This document shows positions 1 to 8,819 of a DNA stretch of 22,630 bases, in pieces (position 1 is the stretch's first letter; each line of letters starts with the position of its first letter). The notes beneath the pieces are model-generated. The model ran no database searches and was not told the DNA's origin. It saw only the letters and a list, made by a program, of their open reading frames with translations. Source of the stretch: Xenoacremonium recifei (taxonomy: Eukaryota > Ascomycota > Sordariomycetes > Hypocreales > Nectriaceae); NCBI GenBank assembly GCA_012184525.1, contig WOFQ01000153.1, positions 1 to 22,630 of the forward strand, written 5' to 3'. The position numbers and the translations under genes were made by a program.

Positions 1-480
1 AGCTGTGCTCCTATTCCTTTTCTCCTTTCTTTCCTCCTTAGCTTTAGGATACTCGTTCTAGTCATCCAGCTAGTTGTCAATACTCAGTTGGACCGTTACA
101 CATAAAGTTGTGATGCCCGGTTTGGAGGGTTTATTGAGCTCAAGACTTTGCTAAACATGAAGCGAGAAGACATTCCGGATAATCTCTCCTAGGCTCTATA
201 TAGCCACTCATTTATCACTTGGGATCAAAAATGGTCCGGCAAATCAAGTCCTATGAGACTTGCTATAAGATAATACCGTACGCACATACAGGAGGCGGAT
301 GAGATAACCCTGGACTGTGACCGGATTATCTCTTTGTTCACTATCCACGATGACTTAGTCTATCGATGACAATCAGGCCGTGGGCAGTGGCTTTTAGTCA
401 GAGCCTTATCGCCTTTTAGAAGAGAAGCCGGCCTTGTAGATTTCTGTGAGAGCTGCAGCGAACTTCTTGCAGTTAAAGTT

Positions 481-716
481 ATATTCTTCTTCCTAAATAG
501 ATTTCTAAATCTCTTTCTAATATATATTTTTAAGGGGCTAAAAGACTCTAATATTATATATATATAAATATAAAAGCCTTAATTATTCCTAAAATATAAT
601 TAATAAGCTAGCAGAAAAGAAATTAAATAACTAAGAAATAAGTTATTATTTATAAAATAAAATAATATTATTAATTATTAATAAAGATTAAAAATATAAT
701 TTTTATAATGTGGCAG
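481..716. repeat. AT-rich block, RIP-like
   Basis: The block is almost entirely A and T, with long TA/AA runs and no open frame. In Pezizomycotina such blocks are usually transposon remains mutated by repeat-induced point mutation (C to T, mainly at CpA). No element identity survives by eye. The link to RIP is inferred from composition and from similar blocks nearby. Confidence 0.5.
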
Positions 717-899
717 GTAGGAACAGCAAGCTGTCACGTGGATCCTCTTTCTTGATCTTAGAGGAAATAAACGCTCTTGATTTCTAACTAAATGACTGAC
801 TAGAGGCTAGTTAAATAGAGACAAAATGAGTGGTCTTTGATCATCAGCATTTGATTAAATGGTCAGTTGTTAGAAGTGTGTGTCGTATCAGTCAGAGAT

Positions 900-921
900 A
901 CCGGAAGACCAGTCTTCCGGT
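900..921. repeat. 10-bp perfect inverted repeat (hairpin)
   Basis: Arms 900-909 (accggaagac) and 912-921 (gtcttccggt) are exact reverse complements around a 2-nt loop. It lies in non-coding DNA between the two AT-rich blocks and no function can be assigned. Confidence 0.5.
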
Positions 922-1019
922 CTCACATGTGTATGTGTGTGTGTTTCAGCTGTCTTCAGGGCCAGCCTGTCATCAATTGATGTCATGTGACGCAGCCTCG
1001 TCAGCCTATTCCTGTGACA

Positions 1020-1181
1020 ATATATAAATCTGGAAATATATAATAGTTTTATATAAATTATTATATATTAAATAAAATAATAGAGTAAAACTGCTATTTA
1101 TTATTTTTAATTAAGAGATATTTTATTTATTTTTAGAGATAAAATAATTTATAAAGCTAAATATATATTTAGCTTTTTATA
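1020..1181. repeat. Second AT-rich block, abutting APN2
   Basis: Composition matches the 481-716 block. It contains a perfect 24-nt palindrome at 1153-1176 (arms begin aaagctaaata) just before the APN2-like frame opens. The sudden change to GC-balanced coding sequence at about 1185 marks a breakpoint: a rearrangement, or the end of a decayed insertion. Confidence 0.5.
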
Positions 1182-2536
1182 ATGCCTAAACAAGATTGGA
1201 TAAGCGCTCCTGCTCGTCGCGTCTTCAACCAGCTGATCTTCGAGGGCGTCGTCCATGGCCCTCGAGACAACGGCCGAGAAGATCCTGTTCTATGGGACCT
1301 TTGCCGTTGTTTTCACCCGACCCGCCAAGGGATGAACACCTGCTGGGACACGAAACGCAATACCCGACCCGCGAACAACGGCGCCCGAATCGATTACGTT
1401 CTTTATAGCAATGGCATCAAGGGCTGGGTTGCTTCTGCTAATATCCAAGAAGGCCTTATGGGCTCCGATCATTGCCCGGTATTTGCTACATTCACCGATA
1501 CAGTAACAGTCGAGGGCCAGGACCGGCCTTTACTGGAGGTGGTCAACCCGCCTGATATGTTCTAGGGCGGACTGCGAGTACGGGAATGGGACTCGAAGGA
1601 CCTGCTTCCTTTGTCGGCGAGGCTCATCCCAGAGTTTGACCGAAGACAGAGTATCCGTGACATGTTCATAAAGAAGAGCGCCACTTCCAGCGCTCCAGCC
1701 AGTTGGCCTGCGACAGACGGGACGGGCTCCTCGGACCGGCCAGCCACCTCAGACCCAGCAACTCGTCACAAAGACGAAGAAACTTCAAGGACACAGCCGA
1801 AACCCAGCTCTACACCTATCAGCGCTCCCTCCACACAGCCGAAGCTGCAGCAGAAGCGCCCGGTGGAGAGCGTTGAGCCATCTCTTGGTGGCCGCAGCCT
1901 GAAAAGGAGCCGGTCATCCACCACAGGGCAGGACAGTAAGGGCAAGGCTTCTGCCGGTCAAACAACGCTGCAAGGCTTCTTCAAGCCCAAAGCCTCGCCT
2001 TCTTCACCCGACAAAGCGCGAACGAACCCCATCACGCCAGCATCGCCGCCCAAGCCTTCGAGAGACCTTGCGACCACACCCTCCGATCGTCGAGACGAGC
2101 GTCATACGCCCACAGCCATATCGCCAGCCCGCCCTTCCCAAGCTGGCTCCCCGACCAAATCGGACAGAGTCTTCGACCCAATCCAGGCCAAAGAGTCGTG
2201 GTCAAAGCTGCTCACGAAGCGGGTGGCCCCCCGATGCGAACACAATGAACCGTGTATCAGTCTTGTCACAAAGAAACCCGGTGTCAACTGCGGTAAGTCA
2301 CACACGGCGACTGCCACGCGTGCCTCGTTCGAGCGTTATCTGCGAATGTGGACGCGCGGCAGTCGTTCTGCATGCCTCATGACGTGCCACGAACCCTGGG
2401 GCTAATTTTGACTACAGGTCGATCCTTCTATATTTGCCCACGACTGCTTGGCCCGTCCGGAGAGAAAGAGAAAGACTCAGAATGGCGATGCGGAACATTT
2501 ATATGGAGCAGCGACTGGAACGGCTCGCCGTCCTGA
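1182..2536 (+). pseudogene. APN2: APN2 (AP endonuclease 2), 5'-truncated and with an in-frame stop
   Basis: This is the C-terminal half of DNA-(apurinic/apyrimidinic site) lyase 2, a nuclear base-excision-repair enzyme. Visible in order are the end of the exonuclease-endonuclease-phosphatase fold (ARIDYVLYSNG, then catalytic GSDHCPV), a basic linker, a PCNA-interacting box (QTTLQGFF) and a C-terminal GRF zinc finger. The finger (CEHNEPC, then YICP, then EWRCGTFIW) is built by removing a 125-nt intron at 2293-2417 (gtaagt..tacag) and ends with TGA at 2534-2536. The N-terminal half of the enzyme is missing, replaced by AT-rich DNA. A TAG at 1563-1565 lies in the same frame between NPPDMF and REWDSKDLLPLSARLIPEF, both conserved in the family. 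An in-phase 63-nt intron (1503-1565, GTAACA..CTAG) could remove the TAG, but would also remove conserved coding sequence, so I favour a nonsense codon. APN2 normally flanks MAT in Sordariomycetes, which fits its place here. Confidence 0.88.
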
Positions 2537-2956
2537 GCTACCGTCGGAGCAGCATCGCCTGCTGTCCTGGCACTCGACTGCTTCGGCCGGCCGCTGTTAA
2601 TACCAGCATCGCTCCCCCTGGGCTCCCACCGTATTGGGTCCAGCCTACGACATCCCGGCATGCTCTCTGCCCCGAAGGGATCTTAAAGAGTCGAAGAAGC
2701 TATGTGTGGCTTGTGTTCATATGGAGGAAAGGGGGGACGAGCGTGGTGCTGTAGGAAAGCTTCGTGTAGGGCGTTCTGGGTTCAGGCGTCGAGGGTCGAG
2801 GAAGAGTAGGGCAGGACCTTGATGAGTCTTTTATTAATGGGTATTCTTGGGGCTGAACTCGTCGCGCTACTTTTTCAAGAACGTTTCCCAACTTCAGTTC
2901 CCAGTATCGCATCCTACCTACTTTCTCAATGGGCGCCCCAGACTCGGTAATTCCCT
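2537..2956. other. Convergent intergenic region between APN2 and MAT1-1-3
   Basis: This holds the 3' flanks of two convergent genes. No conserved frame is seen. The first about 230 bases are GC-balanced and may be former 3' UTR or decayed sequence downstream of APN2. Confidence 0.5.
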
Positions 2957-3719
2957 TCAGTTTGCCTTCTTCTTGGTGGTGTACTTGTAATCCGGGTACA
3001 GCTCCTTATGCTTTCTGTCCTCTTCAGCAGCCTGGGCTTGCCAATATTGTTTGACTTCTGGGGACTCTTCCTTCCACATCTTCGAGACGATTGTTGCTAT
3101 AAAGCCGTTAATGACGGGTTCACTAAGTACTAAAGCAACATACGCACAGATTTCGGCAGCAGTGATTCCAGGGTTCTCTTTCATAACTTGTGTCGATTTC
3201 GCCTGCCGATACAAAATCCATTGGTTTTTGGGGCGGGGAATATGCGTCTCGCTCGCGGACACGTATCCGTCTGCTGAAGATTGCCTGTCGGAGACTTCTA
3301 TAGGCAGAGCTGGGTCCAGGTTTCTACGATCTTCGACATAACGACAATCATCAGCTGTGTGACCATGAACTTGGGTTTCAAATTGACTTACTAATCGCGA
3401 AGCAGAAGTTTCCATAAGTCATTATTGGGGTGAAGGTCTCTGGGTCCACGGGGCAGAGTCGGTACTTTTCACGTTCCTCATCATGGTACACCATCACCGG
3501 TTGATGCACCCGATTGCTAGACTGGTCAGCTCCCACCATGCAAACAAGAGAGTCGCTCGCATTTGGATGTTACCTGAAATTGCCGGCGACGAGCTGGACA
3601 AACTCAATGTTGAACTTCGCGGAGACAAAAACATGAACGTCGCCCTGAGTCTCCGAAATCACGTAAGTGATCGGCACGTCAACAGGGACAACATCATCGG
3701 GGATACCCTGAGGTCTCAT
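2957..3719 (-). CDS. MAT1-1-3: MAT1-1-3, HMG-box mating-type protein
   Basis: This is a nuclear HMG-box DNA-binding protein of the MAT1-1 idiomorph (Neurospora mat A-3, Podospora SMR2 class). My model has four exons: 3719-3574, 3516-3392, 3330-3148 and 3096-2957 (197 aa). Introns are 3573-3517 (57 nt, branch GCTGAC, acceptor CTAG), 3391-3331 (61 nt, GTAAGT, branch CTGAT, weaker acceptor GAAG) and 3147-3097 (51 nt, GTGCGT..TATAG). The HMG box spans about residues 122-190: PRPKNQWILYRQ, NPGITAAEIS, MWKEESPEVKQYW, ELYPDYKY. The third intron splits the Ser codon of AEIS, the intron site typical of fungal MAT HMG boxes. The N-terminal exons read coherently (VYHDEEREKYRLCPVD, YGNFCFAI). MAT1-2-1 has a similar box, but lying beside MAT1-1-2 and an alpha-box gene makes MAT1-1-3 the better name. 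It is transcribed divergently from MAT1-1-2. The least certain point is the acceptor of intron 2. Confidence 0.85.
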
Positions 3720-4007
3720 AACGGAGGCTGAAAAGGCGAAAATGGATTTCAGATGTTTTGAACAGTATTTTCGAATCTTCTGCGAATAAAGTGTGCGAAA
3801 AGAGAGATGTGGGTGGGAGAGAAGTGAGAAAGCAATGCGTCACCACGATGGAGACGTGAGTTATGCCGGCAACAGTGACGCACTTACGTCGACTTGACGG
3901 TAATTAAGCCCGAAGCACCAACCTAGATCTCTAAAATTCTCTTCCTTGAATTTTTTTCACCTCATGTCTTCCATCTTTCTTTTCCCACCACTATTTCCAC
4001 CTTCAGC
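3720..4007. promoter_or_regulatory. Divergent promoter region of MAT1-1-3 / MAT1-1-2
   Basis: These 288 nt separate two divergent start codons and must hold both 5' UTRs and promoters. The right part (about 3935-4000) is pyrimidine-rich, as is common just upstream of fungal starts. No specific factor site is claimed. Confidence 0.5.
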
Positions 4008-5485
4008 ATGGAACACAGATCGGATTTAACCTATTTATGGAAGTCGGGGGCGCTACCTAAGAGGCCAGGCGCCGACTTCGATAATATTCATGCCGAGGTT
4101 GTGAAAAGGTGCTTGAGCGAAGGTCTAGTTTCGGAACGTCCACCAAGTCTAGACGGTTCGGATTCTACTCTGCGTCGCACCCAAGATATCACGGCTAATA
4201 AGTGCTCAGAAATCATCAAGACAAGCTTCAGTCTCATCCCATCATTAATAGAGCAGGCACCAGCGGAGAGCAGGTTCTATGCGCCATTTCGCGCATACAT
4301 TGTTACAGAAGACCAGCCTCCCGAGGTCGAGATCAAAGGCACGATCATTATGTGGTACACATATACCCGCCAGGGGATCCAGCGAGACGTTACAGGAGAT
4401 CAGATGATGAGCTCGGCTCATGTCTGTATGATGGCAATGGCCGAAGCTTGGGAGCAACCTGCCCATCCAAAGCTGGCATCAGCGTGCTTGATCGCAAATG
4501 TGGTCAAGACACTTCTCTTTATTGGATGGTTATTCTTGCGCTTCAAACCCAGGGACCTTATGCATTACGAGCACTGGAGAGAAGACCATCTGTGCCCGGA
4601 AATACTGCGTCGCGCTATAAAGGCCTTTATTCGCAGCACCTGGCAATTTGCTCGCCTTAGTGACGAGCACGGGCGATCACCAGGGGCGGAGTTTAACGCA
4701 TTCGATAAGATCAAGTTAAGTAAAGATGGCGCGTCTCTGATAGTAAAGCATGCCCATGGTTGGGTTCAGGTTCCTTTCTGGCACCCCGCTCGAAGGGTCC
4801 GAGGATCGCATTGGAACAAATTTCTCGCGAACAAGAGACAGCCTATTTTCCCCAGGACTCTTGCCCCAGCGCCCGGTCCAGTATATTTTCACATCCCCAG
4901 CTCTATGCAAACTCTTCTTGCCCCCTGGGATAGACACTACGCTCAATTGCGTCACAACTTCGATCAGGTAAAGTACTCCGACAATTGCGCTGTGCAGAGC
5001 TGTCTCGAACTGACGAGTCTCACAACTAGGCGGATCAACATCGCATTGTGTATACGCATGAGGCACTGCAGCGTCAATTCAAGAATCTTTCAATCTCTTC
5101 CGGGGATGAATATCCTAATCTAGATCTTGATGAAGTGGTAAGATCAGTCGCCAAACCCAGCTCATCCATGCTAGTCTAACACAATCTTCAAGTCCGCAAC
5201 CACATCACACGACCTTAATCCAGATACCTTTGACTTAAGGTTCATGGTAAGTCTCATGGCAAGACAAGTCTCTAATCTGATACCAAGCTAATACATTGAG
5301 ATCAGGCCAAAAAACCGTCGATGGATATGCGCGGAAACCTAACCCCAGCATTCCTCACGACAGCAGCCAGGTCCATGAAGTTCGAGGCTGAATTGGAAAA
5401 CCCTGAAGGAGAAAACGTGGCCAATGAAAACGTGGCCAATGTAGTTAACATACTGGACCTCTTCATTATGGGGTTCGAGCAGTAG
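4008..5485 (+). CDS. MAT1-1-2: MAT1-1-2, mating-type protein
   Basis: This is the MAT1-1-2 protein (Neurospora mat A-2, Podospora SMR1 class), needed in Sordariomycetes for fruiting-body development after fertilisation. It has no known enzyme fold, only a family domain with invariant His, Pro and Gly. Exons are 4008-4967, 5030-5137, 5193-5246 and 5306-5485, giving 433 aa. All three introns (62, 55, 59 nt) are phase 0 with good signals: GTAAAG..CTAG, GTAAGA with branch CTAAC, and GTAAGT..ATCAG. Exon 1 alone stays open to 5123, which hides the last three exons. Identification rests on position between an HMG MAT gene and an alpha-box gene, on size, and on the conserved central block (for example TIIMWYTYTRQGIQRD, WVQVPFWHPARRVRGSHW). 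The C-terminus contains a duplicated ENVAN pentapeptide. No disabling mutation is seen, unlike MAT1-1-1 next door. Confidence 0.85.
5411..5440 (+). repeat. 15-bp perfect tandem duplication in MAT1-1-2
   Basis: The unit gaaaacgtggccaat occurs twice back to back in the last exon and encodes ENVAN twice. It is in frame, so it lengthens the protein without breaking it. It is probably a replication-slippage product. Confidence 0.9.
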
Positions 5486-5847
5486 ATAGCCAAGTAAACT
5501 GTTACTAGATTCCTTCCCAAGACACGCGGTTGTTACGCCTTGACGTCAAAATCCACGCTTGATCTGCACACTACCGGTAGTCTCACAACATCATGCCAGA
5601 GATATATTAGACTTTGTGGCGTTTGCCTTGGTCGGCATCCCCGCAACTTTTGCTTGTGCTACGCAAGCCACACCTTTCTCACTTCTTTGTCACGTCGACC
5701 TGAGATTTATATTCCCACACCTGCCACCCCTTCCCTCACACACATAAAATCCATCCCTCCTCCAACCAACACACTTCTTCTGACCCAGAACTCCAACCTT
5801 GACCCTCAAGATTCTTTTCAATTGAACAACGCAACGATTCACGCAAG
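5486..5847. promoter_or_regulatory. Upstream region and probable leader of MAT1-1-1
   Basis: This is gene-free. From about 5705 to 5847 the plus strand is rich in C, A and T and poor in G, typical of a fungal promoter/5' leader. A TATA-like cataaaat lies at about 5743-5750, roughly 100 nt before the ATG. Assignment to MAT1-1-1 follows from position and direction. Confidence 0.45.
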
Positions 5848-7031
5848 ATGTCTTCCAACAGAGACAACAGAGATGACATCCTCCGACACCTGTCCAACCT
5901 GCAAGTCGACGATGTACTCAGGTTTCTCCTCGACGACGCAATCCTTGAGCTTGCCCTTCGATACTACTCCCAGGCAAACGGCACCATGCCGCCGGGTCTT
6001 GATGGCTCTCCGACTCAACCTAATAGCGGCGCTGCTGCTGCCCTTGGTTCTGGGCGCGACACCTCGCGCAATCCCCTCAATGGACGGAACAAGCGTCCTC
6101 TCAACGCCTTTATGGCCTTCCGTAGTAAGTACTACTCCCGCGATTTATCCTACTAGTACTGACTACTTTACAGCATACAATCTCAAGTTGATTCCCAACA
6201 TCCAATAGAAGATCGCTTCTGGATTCTTGACCACTCTGTGGGGCAAGGACCCTTGCCGTAACAAGTGGGCGTTGATTGCCAAAGTCTACTCCTTCATTCG
6301 AGACGAGGTTGGCAAGGCCAACGCGTCTCTTATGGGAATCCTCAGCTTGGCCTGCCCGATCATGAGGATCATTGCGCCAGCCCAGTATCTCACGACTCTC
6401 GGATGGACGATTCGCGAGGGCGGTGATGGGCTGAAGCTGATTCGAGATGAGGGTGTCGCCATTCGTGCTGAGTGTGAAGAGGGTGTCGCGTTCTTGCAGA
6501 CTGAAGATTGTCCCACCACCGAACTTGAGCTCCTCACAGCGCTCATCGACATTGGCTATCTCCCCACGCATGGACGGCGTCTCGTGGCACGCATGAACGC
6601 CAACGCTCACGGGATGACGACTGGAACTGTGATGACGATCCCGCTTACCGTGGCCAAACTCGACTTCATCAACTGGATTCGCCTTGATCCCGGCATTGCG
6701 ACAAGACATCTTCTGGGAGCAGCAGAGACTGTTGTTTGCCACCGAGTTACGGACATCAACTCGATTGGACATCTCCCCATGCACCCAGTCTACCCCGAGT
6801 ATCACTACACTGACAGAGTCGCCGCCGAACCCCAGCCCCTCTCTAATCTGCCGGAGTTTGACTACATCAACATTGACAGTCCATTTGATGTCGACTCGAT
6901 GATGGGCTACGAGCAACAGGAGGGTGATCGGGGTAAGTGACGTGTAGAGTTAAATGCACAGCGCTAATTTCTCAGCCACTGATGCAGGTCCAAGCACTCC
7001 TTTCGATGCTCGGGCTGATTTCCATTACTGA
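5848..7031 (+). pseudogene. MAT1-1-1: MAT1-1-1 alpha-box mating-type gene with TAG inside the alpha box
   Basis: This is the alpha-domain transcription factor that sets MAT1-1 identity and drives pheromone and fertilisation genes. Exons are 5848-6124, 6174-6932 and 6988-7031 (359 codons before the final TGA). Intron 1 (49 nt, GTAAGT, branch CTGAC, acceptor TACAG) sits right after NAFMAFR, the conserved alpha-box intron site. Intron 2 (6933-6987, GTAAGT) could also end 12 nt earlier at 6975, in the same frame. The alpha box reads NKRPLNAFMAFR, LKLIPNIQ, then TAG at 6206-6208 (codon 104), then KIASGFLTTLWGKDP and NKWALIAKVYSFIRDEVGK, followed by the family's ACPIMRIIAPAQYL block. The stop replaces a position usually occupied by Gln. 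No in-phase intron can remove it, because the donors near the exon 1 end are phase 1 or 2. The remaining 250-odd codons are open and conserved, so the lesion is recent, or the UAG is corrected at RNA level. Without correction the product lacks a complete DNA-binding domain. Confidence 0.87.
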
Positions 7032-7040
7032 TTTCCATTA
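7015..7040 (+). repeat. 13-bp tandem duplication over the MAT1-1-1 stop codon
   Basis: ctgatttccatta occurs twice in tandem (7015-7027, 7028-7040) and a third partial copy (ctga) follows. The TGA of MAT1-1-1 (7029-7031) falls in the second copy. This is a small slippage duplication like the one in MAT1-1-2. Confidence 0.9.
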
Positions 7041-7996
7041 CTGACGGTACGTGGAAGGGAGAGTGGTCTCACGGGTTAGGGTTAATCGAATTCGGTCTCG
7101 CTGTATTTAGTCTTTCGTTTAATTAGTGTCTTTTACTTTTCCTAATCAGATCTCACTCTACTAAACTACACTGGACAAAAGACGCATGGTCTAAAGGTGC
7201 ATGCCCCGCTGACCATCAGACCCTGGATGGTGAGACCGCATGAATAGCTGGACGCTAAGGTAGCGTGGAGCAGCAAAGCAATACATAAGGTGAGGCTTGG
7301 GTGAAAGTAGAAGGTGAATCTAATATGAGCAGTGATTGCGAGCATACTTGCAGCCAGCAGTGATTGCGAGGCCACCCCTCACGGCAGGCAACTCAAGTGA
7401 CTGGGCTGGCATTTCGACAGGAATCCGTCCAGGCTTGACCTAAGCATACTTTCAGCCCGCAGTGATTGCGCGGCCACCGTCCTCGCCAGGATCAGCAGCG
7501 CGAGGCATGCGTGGCGCAGATAGGCTCAACATATGATACCCGTCAGCTAGCCCGTATCACAGTGCAAGCACTAACTAACCCCTTTCCTAAGCGTAAGAGG
7601 CTGAACTCGCATCCTCTATACGGTAGGGCTGATCCGCCGGCATCCTCTAGGTCGAAGTGGACTTGACGGGCACGTCTAACATCAAAGCTATTGTTCTAGC
7701 CCCTTCGAGAACTTCGACGGAGAAACGATAGAGGAGAGGCTCCTTGTCTTGGACTTGAGGGACTAAAGAGTAAGTGAGGCGCGCTCTGCAAGTCTCTGGT
7801 GCGGTCTGGCAGGTTGAGTAAGCTCGAGCCCATAAAATTTGCTGTTCCATCCCAACTGCTAGAATTGGGGCAATGTATTGGTCCGGCTGGAGCGCCTCTG
7901 GGACTCAATGAAAGGGAAATGCATATTGTGGGGCTGCGCCCCAATGAGGAATAGCCCACCACGTATGACCTACCGACAATCGAGCTACTCCCCGAG
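7032..7996. other. Gene-free stretch downstream of MAT1-1-1
   Basis: No supported gene lies here. It contains the 36-nt imperfect repeats at 7341-7478 and the 3' flank of the minus-strand gene that ends at 7997. SLA2, the usual gene on this side of MAT, is not recognisable in any frame. Confidence 0.55.
7327..7478 (+). repeat. 36-nt imperfect direct repeats (two full copies, one partial)
   Basis: Copies at 7341-7376 and 7443-7478 match at 33 of 36 positions (core gcagtgattgcg, ending ggccacc). A partial third copy (gagcagtgattgcgag) lies at 7327-7342, directly before the first. Spacing of the full copies is 102 nt. Unit size and spacing do not suit a CRISPR array, and this is a eukaryote. 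It is more likely a decayed tandem or minisatellite-like repeat. Confidence 0.7.
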
Positions 7997-8819
7997 TTAA
8001 GCCCCCTGAAGCAACGCCACAATCTCAAACTTGTCTGCAACCTCCGACATCATGTCGTCCCACTTGAGGTGCTGGAAGTTCCAAGCTTCACATCGAGTCA
8101 TGACCTGACCGCGCTGCTTCTTTAGTTGTGACTGAAGCGCTACCAGCGCGCGGAAGATTGCATTCTCAAGACATCGCTGCGGTCTTTCCGTATCCGTGGC
8201 GCCCCTCGCCCCGGACCAACAGCGCACGTGCCGCTTGATGATATATTCATGGACCCTTCCGAACTCTATGCCCTGCAGCATACCTGTCAGCTTAAGGTCA
8301 GATACTGTCGAGCCCCTGCTCTCAGAATCGCAGCTCGGTCTAGGCTTCAGCTATATAATCAGAGAAAAAAAAACACTCACTCGGATCTTCTTTTGTGGTC
8401 GGCCGCGTCGGTGAAGCTGACAATTGGCCGCGGCTAACTGCATCTCATCTGTCCAGTCCAACGTCCGGAACTGGTCCACCTCATCCAAGGGCATTGAAGC
8501 ATGAAAACCCTCACGGCGTCGCCTATCGCAAATATATTGAATGGTATCGGTGATATTTTGAGGGCCGGAGACTCTCGTCTGTGGCCCACAACCTTCCAAA
8601 GCCCACGCACACTGAGTGTTGGTCATGCTCAGGTATCGCTGTTTATGGTAGCGTCCTAGACCGCAGGTCATCTTCAAGGCTCGCTTCGGAGTCGGGCCAA
8701 CGGGTATGTTGATTACCTGATCTCTTGTGGTTAGCCGTCGAGCTCTCATGCCAGCGGTGATCGCAAACGCCACCAAGATGATCATGATGACCTACCGACG
8801 TCCTCTTCGACGGTGCCAT
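7997..8819 (-). CDS. Hypothetical protein, three exons, next to MAT
   Basis: I do not recognise the family. The model is exon 1 8819-8796 (MAPSKRTS), intron 8795-8717 (79 nt, GTAGGT, branch CTAAC, acceptor CAG), exon 2 8716-8381, intron 8380-8273 (108 nt, GTGAGT, branch GCTGAC 17 nt before CTGCAG), exon 3 8272-7997. Both introns are phase 0 and the joined frame gives 211 aa ending EIVALLQGA. The start has a good context (CACAATGG). The protein is basic, with scattered Cys and His, an RRGRPQKK stretch resembling an AT-hook or nuclear signal at the exon 2 end, and no signal peptide or membrane segment. Coherent open exons with well-placed splice signals are the main support; there is no homology support. 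It lies where SLA2 would be expected but does not resemble SLA2. A nuclear role is only a guess from composition. Confidence 0.5.

Larger units (their letters stand above)
1..1181. other. Gene-free left flank, partly AT-rich
   Basis: No coding region, tRNA or recognisable mobile element is supported here. Positions 1-480 and 720-1020 have ordinary base composition. The only notable local structure there is a hairpin at 900-921. Two very AT-rich blocks lie at about 481-716 and 1020-1181. The second ends exactly where similarity to APN2 begins, so this stretch has replaced the 5' half of that gene. Confidence 0.6.

Noticed and set aside
2957..3415. A single-exon 152-aa HMG protein starting at 3415
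   Set aside because: It would contain two introns' worth of extra sequence. The spliced four-exon model restores the HMG consensus (AEIS..IVSKMW) and adds a coherent N-terminus from 3719.
2957..3719. HMG gene as MAT1-2-1
   Set aside because: It neighbours MAT1-1-2 and an alpha-box MAT1-1-1 in the order expected of MAT1-1-3. A homothallic fusion of idiomorphs is possible but not required.
6110..6916. 268-codon minus-strand frame opposite MAT1-1-1
   Set aside because: It is the antisense shadow of the conserved MAT1-1-1 coding exon and has no motif of its own.
7327..7478. CRISPR array
   Set aside because: Only two and a half imperfect copies with unequal spacing, in eukaryotic DNA.
8351..8380. 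30-nt intron in the orphan gene (8380-8351)
   Set aside because: Too short for fungal splicing. The 108-nt alternative ending at 8273 has a proper GCTGAC branch site and the same phase.
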